A stretch of DNA of 64,000 bases from an uncultured Mailhella sp. (GCF_963931295.1 NZ_OZ007001.1:930001-994000), one strand, 5' to 3'. Numbered from the stretch's first letter, positions 9,607 to 18,966 are shown. The notes: generated by a model not told the origin, from the sequence alone. A program made the numbers and translations.

Positions 9607-9624
9607 ACTGCAATAAAACGCCGA

Positions 9625-10092
9625 TTAGAATTCAGGCGTGCATTCCAGGCTGAGATCGTTGGGGATCACCATGACGGGAATGCGGGTCTTGCCGATGATG
9701 CTTTCGGAAGGCTTGTTGAACAGAGAACCGAACAGGCCCTTGGTGGACATGCTGCCGATGACAATGAGATCGGCGCAGTACTTGTCGATGACCTTGAGCA
9801 GTTCCTCTTCCACCTTGCCTTCGGTCAGCACGATGGTGGTGTCGAGACCGGCGAAGTGCTTGCTCACATACTCGGTGAACGCCTCTTCGTTGGCCTTGCG
9901 GCTTTCTTCGATGAGCTTTTCCACCATGTTCTTGCTTCCGGTGCGACGCAGAATGGCTTCGTTGTCGGCGGTCACGTGAACGAGAATCAGCTTGGCTTCG
10001 TTCTGACGGGTGATGTCGTTGACGTACTGCGCCACGTCGTCAGGGTTTTCGGAAAGGCTGATGCAGCAGACAATATTAGAAAAAACAGACAT
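9625..10092 (-). CDS. Universal stress protein family
   Basis: A single-domain UspA-like cytoplasmic protein of 155 residues, with the alternating alpha/beta order of the family. The C-terminal IVIGSMSTKGLFGSLFNKPS segment resembles the nucleotide-binding loop but departs from the strict G-x2-G-x9-G pattern, so ATP binding is uncertain. The ATG at 10092 follows CAGGAGGATATC; a frame extension to 10134 precedes that site. A TTGACA on the minus strand at 10164-10169 may be the -35 element, but no good -10 follows. The gene is alone between two terminators. Confidence 0.9.
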   Translation of the reverse strand: MSVFSNIVCCISLSENPDDVAQYVNDITRQNEAKLILVHVTADNEAILRRTGSKNMVEKLIEESRKANEEAFTEYVSKHFAGLDTTIVLTEGKVEEELLKVIDKYCADLIVIGSMSTKGLFGSLFNKPSESIIGKTRIPVMVIPNDLSLECTPEF

Positions 10093-10645
10093 GATATCCT
10101 CCTGTTTTTGATGAGCGGAATAATGCTTCGTCACGCTCTACTTTTCCGTAATAGGGAATCCGTTGTCAAGCAGATGTAAAAAAAAACATGCCGGAACGAC
10201 AGACCTCATTTTCGCGCCCGTCGTTCTGCCGCAATTCGCGTCGGGAGAGAACAAGCCTGAAAAAAATTTTTCTTTCCTGGCCGCGAAGAGCTGCGCAGCC
10301 TTCGTTTTTCAGCCCCGCCGCCGCAGGACGCCGCAGCAGTACTTGCTGACTTCAGGCCGGCCGTCGCACGTCAAGCTCGGATTTTTCGACAAGTCCGACC
10401 TGCCATTCTCTGCACGGAGCAGAAAATTTCCTGTAAAACAGGCGAGAGCCTTCTGTTGTCGAACATTTCCCAGGCCTGCATCCGAGACAATGCCGCTGCT
10501 TGCCCTCTCGCTTCCGGCAAAACGGCACCGCGGCTTCCAGACTCATGACTACCGTATGCCCTCTCGCTCCAAAACGCACAGAAGAGGGCGACAGACGCTC
10601 CCCTTCCGCAGGATTCGACACGACGCCATCGCGTCTGCCGACAAA
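10093..10645. other. Spacer between uspA and tRNA-Pro
   Basis: Apart from a possible uspA -35 box (TTGACA, minus strand, 10164-10169), I see no gene, RNA or repeat here. Reading frames across it lack ribosome sites and recognisable motifs. Confidence 0.55.
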
Positions 10646-10678
10646 TAAAAAAAGAGTCGCGACACACGGTCACAACTC
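10646..10678 (-). terminator. Terminator of the tRNA-Pro gene
   Basis: On the minus strand GAGTTGTGAC pairs along 10 bases with GTCGCGACTC (two T-G wobbles), loop CGTGT, followed by seven T. It begins 6 nt after the tRNA CCA end. Confidence 0.9.
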
Positions 10679-10683
10679 CGAAA

Positions 10684-10758
10684 TGGTCGGGGCGACTGGA
10701 TTTGAACCAGCGACTTTCTGCTCCCAAAGCAGACGCGCTACCCCTGCGCCACGCCCCG
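10684..10758 (-). tRNA. tRNA-Pro (anticodon UGG)
   Basis: The cloverleaf is complete: a 7-bp acceptor stem CGGGGCG / CGCCCCG, a D arm GCGC-AGGGGTA-GCGC, an anticodon arm TCTGC-TTTGGGA-GCAGA with anticodon TGG, a T arm GCTGG-TTCAAAT-CCAGT, and an encoded CCA. The C1-G72 pair is characteristic of bacterial tRNA-Pro. It reads all or most CCN codons. It is flanked by the pal terminator upstream and its own terminator downstream, so it is either a single-gene unit or processed from pal read-through. Confidence 0.97.
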
Positions 10759-10762
10759 AAAA

Positions 10763-10800
10763 TAAAAAACGGCTGCCCTGTAGAGGACACAGGGCAGCCG
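10763..10800 (-). terminator. Terminator of pal
   Basis: Twelve-base-pair stem CGGCTGCCCTGT / ACAGGGCAGCCG, loop GTCCTCT, then TTTTTT on the minus strand, 15 nt after the pal stop. Confidence 0.94.
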
Positions 10801-10814
10801 AAAATCAGCTGAAA

Positions 10815-11303
10815 CTAGCGGGCGATGACGTTGAATTCGTCACGACGGTTCTTGGCCCACACAGCTTCACCGGTACCTTCAACGGCGGGACGTTCCTTGC
10901 CGTAGGAGATGATGTCGAGCTGGTCGGCAGGCACGCCGAGGCGGATCATGTATTCATAGGCAGCGCGGGCACGACGTTCGCCGAGGGCGAGGTTGTATTC
11001 CTGGGTGCCGCGTTCGTCGCAGTTGCCTTCAATGCGCACGCGGATGGAAGGATACTGCTTCATGAGTTCAGCCTTCTGCTGCAGCATGTCGCGATATTCA
11101 GCCTTGATGTCATACTTGTCGAAATCGAAGTACACGACACCGTCGGTGATCTGCTGAGCAGCAGCGTCAAGGGCGGAAGAAGAGGAAGCCACGGGAGCGG
11201 GTTCCACGTTTTCCACTTCAGCGTTCTTCTTAGCGCAGCCGGCGCCCATGCCGAGAGCCAGAGCGAGAACCATAACCAGGCCAAAAGACTTCAGAGACTT
11301 CAT
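10815..11303 (-). CDS. pal: Peptidoglycan-associated lipoprotein Pal
   Basis: Pal is an outer-membrane lipoprotein that grips peptidoglycan and works with TolB in the Tol-Pal envelope complex. The 162 residues start with a lipoprotein signal (MKSLKSFGLVMVLALALGMG, acylated cysteine at C23), a short Ala/Ser/Pro linker and then an OmpA-like domain whose peptidoglycan-binding signature is NCDERGTQEYNLALGERRA. GGAGGAG precedes the ATG. It follows tolB by 171 nt with its own promoter in the gap. tolQRA are not in the window. Confidence 0.96.
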   Translation of the reverse strand: MKSLKSFGLVMVLALALGMGAGCAKKNAEVENVEPAPVASSSSALDAAAQQITDGVVYFDFDKYDIKAEYRDMLQQKAELMKQYPSIRVRIEGNCDERGTQEYNLALGERRARAAYEYMIRLGVPADQLDIISYGKERPAVEGTGEAVWAKNRRDEFNVIAR

Positions 11304-11406
11304 GATAACTCCTCCTGAGAGTTAAGTCATAATATTTCTCTCTCCCCGCTCGTTCCCTCTTATCATCGAGCGAAGAAAGAAAACTGCACTTATCGGGCAG
11401 AACGGC

Positions 11407-11434
11407 ATATTACCCTCGCCCTTGGGGATGTCAA
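11407..11434 (-). promoter_or_regulatory. Promoter of pal
   Basis: Minus strand: TTGACA (11434-11429), 16-nt spacer, TAATAT (11412-11407), about 104 nt upstream of the pal start. It would let pal be made in excess of tolB. Confidence 0.82.
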
Positions 11435-11474
11435 GCTCGCAAGGGGGGGATTTCGCCCATAAATTTAAAATATT

Positions 11475-12794
11475 TTACTTTCCCCAGCTCGGGAACGAGG
11501 CATTGCCCGGTCCCGTAGGCACATGCTTGGCCTCGCCGCCGTGGCGGGTGGTCAGATAAATCTGGGAAGTGCCGCTTCTGGTGGAAGTAAACGCCACAAA
11601 ATAGCTGTCGGGGGCGAAGGCGGGCTGTTCGTCTCTGCCGGGCCCGAAGGAAATCTGCTGATCCGAACCTGTCATCATGTCATGAACAAAGATGCGGAAG
11701 CCCGAAGGCGTGGCCTTGGTGTAGGCGATGAGCGTGCCGTCGGGGCTGATGCAGGGCTCGGAGTTGTAGGAGCCGTCCATGCTCACGCGGGTCACGGATC
11801 CGGTGGAGAAGTCCTTCAGGAAGACCTGCGGGCTGCCGAGACGGCTGGAGGTGAACGCCATCTTGGTGCCGGAGGCGTCGAAGGAAGGCGACACGTTGAT
11901 GGCCGCGCTCTGTTCCAGCGGACGCTCGCGCTTGAACTGACGGTTCAGCAGGAAGATGTCGGGATAATGACCGGTGGAAAGGCTCACGGCCACGCGGTTG
12001 TCCGGCAAAAAGCAGGGACCGATGACGGTATTGCCAGGGAAGCGCACGCGCTTGACCGTGTTGTTCAGGCGATCCCACACGCCGAGGGCGTGGGTGCTGT
12101 CGTCGAGATGACTGAAGACCACGTAGCGGCCATCGGGCGACCACGAAGGAGACATGGCGGAGCCGGGAATGTTGGTGACCTGACGCAGATCGCGGCCGGT
12201 GGCGCGCACCACCCACACGTCGCGCTTTTTGCCGTTGCCCTTCACGAAGGCGAGGGAGCTGCTGAAGAAGCCGCGCGCGCCGGTGAGGGCGGCCATGAGG
12301 TCGTCGCAGAAGCGGTCGGCCACGTTGGGCACTTCGGCGTGGGTCACGCCGGAATAGGCGTTGCCGAACACGAATTTGCCCGAATAGGTTTCAAATACGC
12401 GCAGTTCCACAGTGGAATTTTCCCTGTCGCCGGAAGGCCAGTGCGCCGTGACCAGAAGATCGGCGCCAGCAATCTGAAAGCGGCGGAAATCCACGTCGGC
12501 TCCCTGCCAGGCGGTGAGCACCGTGCCGCCGAGCACGGCCGAGGAAGGAATGAGCTGCATGAACGGCAGAAAATTGAGGTCGGCCACAATGGCGTCGTTC
12601 AGTTCCGAGCCCAGCGCCGTGGCGCGCTGACCGGGAGCGGTAAGCGGAGACGCCATGGACAGCTTGATCTGATTCTGACCGGGGCCGTAGATGTCCACCA
12701 TGGTTGCGGCCTGGCACTGCACGGCGAACGCCAGAGCAAGCACCAGAAGCGCCGCCACGCGGACGCTATGGAAAAGATGAAGGATTTTACGCAT
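11475..12794 (-). CDS. tolB: Tol-Pal system protein TolB
   Basis: TolB is a periplasmic protein that moves between Pal and TolA to transmit energy to the outer membrane. The 439 residues have a Sec signal peptide (about 1-29, ending FAVQCQA), the N-terminal TolB domain and a C-terminal beta-propeller with repeated segments such as SPSWSPDGRYVVFS and EPCISPDGTLIAYTK. The ATG follows AAGGGTG by 6 nt. pal lies downstream on the same strand. Confidence 0.95.
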   Translation of the reverse strand: MRKILHLFHSVRVAALLVLALAFAVQCQAATMVDIYGPGQNQIKLSMASPLTAPGQRATALGSELNDAIVADLNFLPFMQLIPSSAVLGGTVLTAWQGADVDFRRFQIAGADLLVTAHWPSGDRENSTVELRVFETYSGKFVFGNAYSGVTHAEVPNVADRFCDDLMAALTGARGFFSSSLAFVKGNGKKRDVWVVRATGRDLRQVTNIPGSAMSPSWSPDGRYVVFSHLDDSTHALGVWDRLNNTVKRVRFPGNTVIGPCFLPDNRVAVSLSTGHYPDIFLLNRQFKRERPLEQSAAINVSPSFDASGTKMAFTSSRLGSPQVFLKDFSTGSVTRVSMDGSYNSEPCISPDGTLIAYTKATPSGFRIFVHDMMTGSDQQISFGPGRDEQPAFAPDSYFVAFTSTRSGTSQIYLTTRHGGEAKHVPTGPGNASFPSWGK

Positions 12795-12943
12795 ATGACA
12801 CCCTTGAATAAATTTCTGAAGCAGCCTTTGCGCTGCTTTTGAGGGAGGCTAGAGCATATTCCCGCGCGTCTTTGCGGTCAAGTGCGCGGAGGCGCTCTCT
12901 GCGCCTTTTCCGCAGACAAAACAGGCGGCTGCGAAAACGGCAT

Positions 12944-12972
12944 GAAAAAGGCCTCTTCCGAAAAAGAGGCCT
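12944..12972 (-). terminator. Terminator of the crcB-crcB-GIY-YIG unit
   Basis: Stem AGGCCTCTT / AAGAGGCCT, 6-nt loop, then TTTTTC on the minus strand; the first base of the stem overlaps the stop codon of the GIY-YIG gene. Confidence 0.88.
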
Positions 12973-13247
12973 CACGTCCTGTTCTCCGAAGAACAGGCTC
13001 CAAGCAGCGCGTCCTGCTTCCGCGCCCGGGGCAGCCGTTTCACCGTTCGCTCAAGGCAAAGCGCCTCCTGCCGCGTCATGCCGCCTGTGCAGGCCAGCAG
13101 CGTCACCGGCCGACGCCCCCGGGTGTACTTCGCCCCTCCGGCAAGGAGACCGTTGTGCATGGCCACGCGGCGCGCCACGTCCACGCTCGCGCCGCAGTAC
13201 AGCGTGCCGTCGGCGCAGCGCAGAAGGTACACGCTCCAGGTTCTCAC
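12972..13247 (-). CDS. GIY-YIG nuclease superfamily protein (UPF0213/YhbQ-like)
   Basis: A 91-residue minimal GIY-YIG domain. The expected elements are VYLLRCADGTLYCGASVDV (the GIY and YIG strands appear as VYLL and LYCG), an arginine in ARRVAMHN, and YTRGRRPVTL. Proteins of this size are usually annotated as putative endonucleases of uncertain substrate. Its ATG overlaps the stop of the upstream crcB gene by 4 nt, so the two are translationally coupled. A functional link with fluoride export is not known to me. Confidence 0.85.
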   Translation of the reverse strand: MRTWSVYLLRCADGTLYCGASVDVARRVAMHNGLLAGGAKYTRGRRPVTLLACTGGMTRQEALCLERTVKRLPRARKQDALLGACSSENRT

Positions 13248-13645
13248 GCCTTGTTCTCCCTCCGGGGCGCGGCAATCGTCCAGCCGAGGCCCGCAAGCAC
13301 GATGCAGAGCGCGGCGTTCAGACCCACGTTGAGCACGGCAAACGCGGCGTGCCCCGCTCCCCAGAGCGTGACCGTATCAAGGGCAAACGAAGAAAACGTG
13401 GTGAACCCGCCGAAAAATCCGGTGGCCAGAAAGGCCGTTGCCGTGGGATAGCCGTGCTTCGTCCGCGAGGCCGCGCCCATGAGCAGCCCCAACAGAAACG
13501 AACCCAGCATGTTGACGCAAAGTATGCCCAGAGGAAAAACTCCGCCCACAACGCTCATGACGGCTCTGCCCGCCTCCACGCGGCACACTGCGCCGAGCGC
13601 GCCGCCGAACAGCACCGCCGTCACCTGTCTTGCAAACTGCGACAT
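13244..13645 (-). CDS. crcB: Fluoride channel subunit CrcB/FluC (second copy)
   Basis: FluC channels expel fluoride and act as antiparallel dimers. This 133-residue protein has four hydrophobic segments, the GGALGAVCR entry, VNMLGSFLLG with the conserved Asn, and the TM3 break motif GFFGGFTTFSSF. AGGAAAAG precedes the ATG. It lies 118 nt downstream of another crcB; paired genes in other bacteria can form heterodimers, so these two may be partners. The GIY-YIG gene overlaps its end. Confidence 0.93.
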   Translation of the reverse strand: MSQFARQVTAVLFGGALGAVCRVEAGRAVMSVVGGVFPLGILCVNMLGSFLLGLLMGAASRTKHGYPTATAFLATGFFGGFTTFSSFALDTVTLWGAGHAAFAVLNVGLNAALCIVLAGLGWTIAAPRRENKA

Positions 13646-13763
13646 GTTTCTTTTCCTGCGTTCATCGGATTGTTGTTGATGTTCCGCGTGTCTCCGACCG
13701 CCCGTTTCCTTCTCTCCTCCGCGGGAAAGACGCCGCGAGCCGGATTTCCGTCCGCTTCCGCGG

Positions 13764-14123
13764 CTACGCCACGCTGAAGAGCGACAGACCGAGCGCCGCG
13801 GCTCCGAGCCCGAGCACCATGTTCAAAAGCACGTTGGCGGCAGCTCTGAGCGCACAGCCCTGCTGAAAAAGCCGGAAACTGTCCAGAGAAAAGGTGGAAA
13901 ACGTGGTGAGCGCGCCGCAGAAGCCCTGAAGAATGAATTCCCCGAGCAGCCCGGAAGGCTGGGAAGCGTACACGCTGCCGATGACGAAGCAGCCGACGAT
14001 ATTGACGATGAGCGTGCCCACGGGAAAGAAGGGCCCGAACACGGCCGCTGCCGCCATGCCCGTGAAATAGCGGCACAACGCGCCGAGCGCGCCGCCCGCC
14101 GCAACAAAGAGAACTGCATCCAT
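13764..14123 (-). CDS. crcB: Fluoride channel subunit CrcB/FluC (first copy)
   Basis: A 119-residue FluC paralogue with GGALGALCR, VNIVGCFVIG and the GFCGALTTFSTFSLD channel motif. GGAG lies 8 nt before the ATG. It is the promoter-proximal gene of crcB-crcB-GIY-YIG. I looked upstream for a fluoride riboswitch and did not find its conserved pattern. The two copies differ through most of their length, so this is an old duplication or independent pairing rather than a recent repeat. Confidence 0.93.
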   Translation of the reverse strand: MDAVLFVAAGGALGALCRYFTGMAAAAVFGPFFPVGTLIVNIVGCFVIGSVYASQPSGLLGEFILQGFCGALTTFSTFSLDSFRLFQQGCALRAAANVLLNMVLGLGAAALGLSLFSVA

Positions 14124-14143
14124 TGATTCACTCCAGAGGGCAG

Positions 14144-14172
14144 AGCATCCGAACTTTATGCCGAATTGTCAA
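14144..14172 (-). promoter_or_regulatory. Possible promoter of the crcB pair
   Basis: Minus strand TTGACA (14172-14167), 17-nt spacer and GATGCT (14149-14144); the -10 is poor, so the site rests mainly on the perfect -35 and its position just upstream of crcB. Confidence 0.4.
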
Positions 14173-14254
14173 CCCGATTCCATGCCCAATAACTCCGACC
14201 GAAGCCTGCGCCGACCGGAAGGCGACGCGCCGCAGGGACGCGCCGCGCCTTCGA

Positions 14255-15469
14255 TCAAAGCCGGTAGGCCGATTCGCCGTGCAGGGCCTCGTCGAGACCT
14301 TCAAGTTCCTGCTCGTAGCTCACGCGGATGGGGCCGAAATGGCTGATGACCTTGAGGATGACCCAGGTCGCGCCGAACGACCATGCGGCCACAACCACGA
14401 TGCCCAGAAGCTGGAGGAAGAACTGTTCCACGCCTGCATGCACGGTGTTGATGGCCGTGGACGCAAACACGCCGACAAGGAGCGATCCGGTGAGACCGCC
14501 CATGCCGTGGGCGCGCCAGACTTCCAGCGCGTCGTCGAAATGCAGTCTGGCCTGCACGCACTTGGCGTAGTAGCACACCACGGCTCCGGCCGCGCCGATG
14601 ATGATGGCCGCCCACGGGGACACGTAGCCCGCGCAGGGGGTGATGGTGGCAAGGCCGGCCACCGCGCCCACCAGCACGCCGGAGAAGGAAGGACGCTTCG
14701 CGCCGTGCCAGTCGAGGAACATCCACACCAGCATGGCGATGGAACCGGCTATGGTGGTGTTGGTGAAGGCGTAGGCGGCGAGTCCGTCGCCGGCGTAGGC
14801 TCCGCCCGCATTGAAGCCGAACCAGCCGAACCACAGCAGACCCGCGCCCACGGCCACGAGCGGCAGATTGTTGGGCTCGGGATGCGACCCCGGAGCCACG
14901 TCGTCGCGGCGACCGAGAAAGAACACGGTGGCGAGCGCCGCAAAACCGGCGTTCACATGCACCACTATGCCGCCGGCAAAGTCCACCACGCCGAGTCCGG
15001 CCAGGAATCCGCCGCCCCAGATCCAGTGACAGGCCGGAATATAGACGAAGATCATCCACAGCACGAGAAACTGCAGGTAGCCGCGAAAATTGAATCGTCC
15101 GGCAAAGGCGCCCGTGATGAGCGCGGGCGTGATGATGGCGAACATGAGCTGATAGGCGAAGAACAGCAGGAAGGGAACCGTGGTGGCGTAGTCGGAGCTC
15201 GGCGCGGCTCCCACCTTGTCCAGAGCAAAGTGATAGGTGATGTCGCCGATGACGCCGCCGACGTCCGGTCCGAAGGCCAGACTGAAGCCGCCGAAGATCC
15301 AGATGACGGCGATGACGCCCATGGAAATGAAACTCTGCATCATGATGGTGAGCACGTTCTTGCGCCGCACGAGTCCGCCGTAGAAGAAGGCGAGACCCGG
15401 AGTCATGAGGCAGACCAGCGCCGTACAGAGCAGAATGAACGCGGTATCTCCCGAATCGACTGTGTACAT
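14255..15469 (-). CDS. amt: Ammonium transporter Amt
   Basis: A 404-residue Amt/MEP/Rh channel with about eleven membrane segments. Signatures include CLMTPGLAFFYGGLVRRKNV at the N-terminus, HVNAGFAALA with one pore histidine, and AHGMGGLTGSLLVG with the second pore-region histidine. GGGAG precedes the ATG. It starts 12 nt after the urea transporter and is the last gene of the urease operon. No glnK is adjacent, unusual for amt and in keeping with a role tied to urease-derived ammonium rather than general nitrogen control (inference). Confidence 0.95.
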   Translation of the reverse strand: MYTVDSGDTAFILLCTALVCLMTPGLAFFYGGLVRRKNVLTIMMQSFISMGVIAVIWIFGGFSLAFGPDVGGVIGDITYHFALDKVGAAPSSDYATTVPFLLFFAYQLMFAIITPALITGAFAGRFNFRGYLQFLVLWMIFVYIPACHWIWGGGFLAGLGVVDFAGGIVVHVNAGFAALATVFFLGRRDDVAPGSHPEPNNLPLVAVGAGLLWFGWFGFNAGGAYAGDGLAAYAFTNTTIAGSIAMLVWMFLDWHGAKRPSFSGVLVGAVAGLATITPCAGYVSPWAAIIIGAAGAVVCYYAKCVQARLHFDDALEVWRAHGMGGLTGSLLVGVFASTAINTVHAGVEQFFLQLLGIVVVAAWSFGATWVILKVISHFGPIRVSYEQELEGLDEALHGESAYRL

Positions 15470-15481
15470 GAAAGACTCCCG

Positions 15482-16477
15482 TCAGGCTGAAGGTGAGTCG
15501 TCGCCGCCTCTCGTTCCGGCAAGAACGACGTGCGGCAGCAGAAAGAGCCACGCGGCGACGACGAAGGGAAAGGTGAGCGTGGGAATGCCGAGAGGCGCGA
15601 GCGCCGCGTTGAGCGCGCCCTGCGCCACCACGGTGAACACCGTGGCCAGAAGAGTGTAGAGAATCACCCTTCCGCCGGGCCGATAGAAGGTCGTGCCCAT
15701 GCCTATGGCCGTGAGCACGGCGCTGAACTGATAGAGGCCCGCGCCCACGGACGCGCCGTCCGCCCCGAGCAGCAGCGCCGCGGTCATGGCTGCGAGCGAG
15801 CCGCCCCAGCCGAACAGCGCGGCGGAAGGCGAAGAGAGGGCCAGACCGATCAGAAACAGCGCTCCCGTCACGGGGTCGTTGATGAGAAAGACCTGGGAGA
15901 CGCCGACAAGACTGGAAATGAAGAAGGCTTCCGCGCTGAAGAGCGACACGGCGTCGTGCGGAAGCGCGGGCAGCGCCGGATGCGGCAGCGCGACGGCGTC
16001 GAAGCCCGCAAAGCTGTAGGACGCCAGAAGAATGAACCAGGTGGCGAACACGAACGGCCCCGTCATGGCCGAGACCTTCCACGAGGCGAACACCCGCGAC
16101 ACCGCCAGCATGATGACGGTGGAAAACATGGCTCCGAGCGCAATGAGCAGCCAGCACACGGCTCCGCCTTCCAGAAACACGGGCAGCGCGCAGCCCACGA
16201 GAATGCCGTTGTAGCCGTGCAGGCCCGCACGCACGTCACTGCGGGGAGCGCCGAGCAGGCAGCCCGTCGCCGTGCCCGCGGCAAGGCCCAGAAGCGCGCC
16301 GAAGAATATTTCCGGTCTGCCCGCATTCCACGCGCCCCAGGCAATGCCGCAGAGAAAGAGCAGTCCCGTCCACGGGGAGTTCTGAAACATCACCTGCCCG
16401 GCTCCGCGCAACAGCGTTCCGAGCACCGAAACCGCCGGACAGCTTCCCTGCCCGGCGACGCATCCGTTGGCCGTCAT
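15482..16477 (-). CDS. Urea transporter (UT family)
   Basis: This 331-residue membrane protein matches the UT-type urea channel family, which moves urea down its gradient. It shows two pseudo-repeated halves: GLHGYNGILVGCALPVFL in the first and AGLYQFSAVLTAIGMGTTF in the second, each following a hydrophobic helix pair. AAGGAGGTGG precedes the ATG. It lies between ureD and amt in the operon, so urea uptake is co-expressed with its hydrolysis. It is not the proton-gated UreI type. Confidence 0.88.
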   Translation of the reverse strand: MTANGCVAGQGSCPAVSVLGTLLRGAGQVMFQNSPWTGLLFLCGIAWGAWNAGRPEIFFGALLGLAAGTATGCLLGAPRSDVRAGLHGYNGILVGCALPVFLEGGAVCWLLIALGAMFSTVIMLAVSRVFASWKVSAMTGPFVFATWFILLASYSFAGFDAVALPHPALPALPHDAVSLFSAEAFFISSLVGVSQVFLINDPVTGALFLIGLALSSPSAALFGWGGSLAAMTAALLLGADGASVGAGLYQFSAVLTAIGMGTTFYRPGGRVILYTLLATVFTVVAQGALNAALAPLGIPTLTFPFVVAAWLFLLPHVVLAGTRGGDDSPSA

Positions 16478-16509
16478 TGTCCGCCACCTCCTTGTTTCCG
16501 CGTATTCCG

Positions 16510-17505
16510 TCAGCGCCAGAGAAAGTCGGGCGGCAGCGGCCTGCCGAGCGCCCTTTCCCGCACCAGCGAATGGAATTCCCTCATTTTCCTGCGCACGCTC
16601 TCCACGCCGTGCCCGAGCACCCTGAACGCCGCTCCGGCGTGTTCCGGCAGACGAAGCGCGCCCCAGGCAAGATCGTCGGTCACGGCCGCGCCGGCGTCGC
16701 GCACAAGAGCGTCCGCAAGCGTTTCGGGAACCAGCGCAAACATGCTTCCGAACACCTCGAAACCGTCCATGACCGCGGCGCTGCAGAAGTTCGTTCCGTC
16801 CGGCTCCAGCACGAGACGCTCCTCGAAAAGCGGAGCCTCGTCGTCGCTGCGGCAGACGTGAAAGCCCGCCGAGTAGAGATCAAAGCCGAAAAGCTCCTCC
16901 CGGTGATGCCAGCGCCTGCCCGGAACCAGCATTTCCCCGTAGAGAAAGCAGGCCGATTCCGGCAGCGTGACCCAGGTATCCTGCACATAGCGCGAATGGC
17001 GGTGAAGAATGAGCGGATCGGGCACGTATTCCAGCCAGCTCCCTTCCTCCAGATGGAAACGCTGAAGCTGGCAGGCGTGATTGTGATCCATGACGTGAAC
17101 CTTCGTGGCGCTCTGCGTGGTCACGAGCGCGCGTGAGTTTCGGCGCGCGTGAACATCCAGCGCCATGCGGTCGCCCTGCACCACGCAGCCCGTGGACGTG
17201 ATGGTGATCACGCAGGCCATGTCCGGCTGCGACTCCTCCCAGTACAGCGCCTTCTGTGCGATCATGGGCGCGCGGCGGTCCAGATCGGCCAGCACGGTGC
17301 GGCCGAGATTCTCGTCGCGGCGAAAGTCCAGACGCAGATAGCCCAGCTTGCCCACGGAGCCGCTCTTCATCTGCGGCGGCTCGTCGCGGTACGGATCAAG
17401 CTCCGCCGCGCTGCGATCCATGTCCGCAAGCGCCTGCCGCGCCGCCTGAAAGCTCGAACAGTCGGGCGCAGGCGCGCCGGTATCGACGCAGCTTATCTCA
17501 CGCAT
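16510..17505 (-). CDS. ureD: Urease accessory protein UreD/UreH
   Basis: UreD binds apo-urease and recruits UreF and UreG for nickel insertion. The 331-residue protein has the family's beta-rich layout, with [20 protein letters not shown] near residue 52, [16 protein letters not shown] in the core and the [19 protein letters not shown] segment. Its ATG overlaps the end of ureG by 8 nt. It is placed after ureG, as in many ureABCEFGD operons. Confidence 0.93.
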   Translation of the reverse strand: MREISCVDTGAPAPDCSSFQAARQALADMDRSAAELDPYRDEPPQMKSGSVGKLGYLRLDFRRDENLGRTVLADLDRRAPMIAQKALYWEESQPDMACVITITSTGCVVQGDRMALDVHARRNSRALVTTQSATKVHVMDHNHACQLQRFHLEEGSWLEYVPDPLILHRHSRYVQDTWVTLPESACFLYGEMLVPGRRWHHREELFGFDLYSAGFHVCRSDDEAPLFEERLVLEPDGTNFCSAAVMDGFEVFGSMFALVPETLADALVRDAGAAVTDDLAWGALRLPEHAGAAFRVLGHGVESVRRKMREFHSLVRERALGRPLPPDFLWR

Positions 17506-18169
17506 GGGCCGCCTCGTTCGCCGCGCCGGACGTCTCCTGCGCCGGACGGTCCGGCAGATCGAAGAGAGCGTCGCGCATGATCCAGTCGGCCAGCACGTCG
17601 ATGTTGTGACCGGTCATGCAGTTCGTGAAGATGAAGGGACGATCGCCGCGCATGAGGCGGGAATCGCGGTCCATGACTTCCAGACTCGCGCCCACGTACG
17701 GCGCAAGGTCTTCCTTGTTGATGACCAGAATGTCGGAATGGCACACGCCCGGGCCGCTCTTGCGCGGAATCTTGTCCCCGGCGGCCACGTCGATGACGTA
17801 GATGAAGAAGTCGGCCAGCGCCGGACTGAACGTCAGCGTAAGATTGTCGCCGCCGCTTTCGATGAACACCACATCGCTGTCGGGAAAGCGTCTCTCCAGC
17901 TCCTCCACGGCGGCGAGGTTCATGCTGGGATCCTCGCGGATGGCGGTGTGCGGGCAGGCGCCCGTTTCCACGCCCACGATGCGTTCGGCGTCGAGCACTC
18001 CGGCAAGTTCGCGCTGCACGTGCTTGGCGTCTTCGGTGGTCACCACGTCGTTGGTGATGATGAGCGGGCGCACGCCGCGCTTCATGAGCACGGGCACCAC
18101 GGCCTCGATGACGGCCGTCTTGCCCGAGCCCACCGGGCCGCCGACGCCGATACGGGTAATTTTTTTCAT
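17498..18169 (-). CDS. ureG: Urease accessory GTPase UreG
   Basis: UreG delivers nickel to urease with GTP hydrolysis. The 223 residues include the P-loop GGPVGSGKT (10-18), the metal-binding Cys-Pro-His at 72-74, the switch segment FIESGGDNL and the [10 protein letters not shown] base-recognition motif. GGAGAG precedes the ATG, and ureF ends 14 nt upstream. The C-terminal ~18 residues after the conserved domain are Ala-rich and not conserved. Confidence 0.97.
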   Translation of the reverse strand: MKKITRIGVGGPVGSGKTAVIEAVVPVLMKRGVRPLIITNDVVTTEDAKHVQRELAGVLDAERIVGVETGACPHTAIREDPSMNLAAVEELERRFPDSDVVFIESGGDNLTLTFSPALADFFIYVIDVAAGDKIPRKSGPGVCHSDILVINKEDLAPYVGASLEVMDRDSRLMRGDRPFIFTNCMTGHNIDVLADWIMRDALFDLPDRPAQETSGAANEAAHA

Positions 18170-18183
18170 GGAGTCTCTCCTCT

Positions 18184-18957
18184 TCAGCTCATAAAAAGAC
18201 GAACCCGCGCCCCGGCATGGACGGCGGAAAGAATTTCCGTCATGGGGGCATAGCCCGTCATGCGGTCAAGCGGGGTGGCCAGCGCCCGCGCGCACAGCGG
18301 TTCGAACAGCTCCGAACTGCGGTACAGCACGGCCTGCGTTTCCAGATGCGTCACGCGCATGAGGCGCAGCGCCGCGTTCAGCAGTCCCATGGCCACGCCG
18401 TAGAAATAAACGGTGAGCCCTTCCTCAAGCACGGCCTGCGTTTCCGCGCCGTCCGCACCGCGCAGGGGCGCGTCGGCAAAGGCCGTGGCGGCAAAGAGCG
18501 CCGCCAGCGACACGGGGTAGGAACCGGGCGTGCAGCCCGTGGTTATCCGGGAAAGCCAGCGCGAAAGCAGCGGCGACTTCGTGGTTTCCGCGCCGAGCTG
18601 GGCCAGCTTGAGCCCTGTTTTCGTCATCATGTCCCTGAATTCCTCGGGCAGCTTGCGGCGGTACAGGGCAAGGTCGATCACGCCGAGCCTCGCCAGAGCG
18701 GCGTCGCTTACCGGCGCTCCCGCGCTTGCCGCGTCGTCGCACAGCGCGCGCAGGGCAAAGGCGAGGCCCACCGCGTCGCCCGTGGACGCCTGTCTGAGCG
18801 CCGACACCACGTACTGCTGAAGCGTGCGCGCGTCGCGCACCACGCCCGTCTGCGCCGCCGCCTCCAGAGCCCCGGAAAAGGCAAACGCGCCCGTGGGCAG
18901 CATGGAGTCGCCGAACTGCATGAGATGCACAAGAGAAAGAATGTCCACCGCGCTCAC
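18184..18957 (-). CDS. ureF: Urease accessory protein UreF
   Basis: UreF is an all-helical protein that bridges UreD and UreG in the activation complex. The 257-residue product starts [20 protein letters not shown], the usual UreF opening, and ends with [12 protein letters not shown] before a short tail. I place the start at the GTG at 18957, with TGAGGAAAC just upstream; this ribosome site overlaps the ureE stop codon. Confidence 0.95.
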   Translation of the reverse strand: MSAVDILSLVHLMQFGDSMLPTGAFAFSGALEAAAQTGVVRDARTLQQYVVSALRQASTGDAVGLAFALRALCDDAASAGAPVSDAALARLGVIDLALYRRKLPEEFRDMMTKTGLKLAQLGAETTKSPLLSRWLSRITTGCTPGSYPVSLAALFAATAFADAPLRGADGAETQAVLEEGLTVYFYGVAMGLLNAALRLMRVTHLETQAVLYRSSELFEPLCARALATPLDRMTGYAPMTEILSAVHAGARVRLFMS

Positions 18958-18966
18958 CCCGTTTCC

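Noticed and set aside
8928..9608. A 226-codon minus-strand frame in the 8.4-9.6 kb spacer
   Set aside because: The translation is low-complexity Gly/Arg/Glu without fold or motif and it runs through the uspA terminator.
14124..14254. A fluoride riboswitch upstream of the crcB pair
   Set aside because: I looked for the conserved crcB-motif pattern on the minus strand and did not find it.
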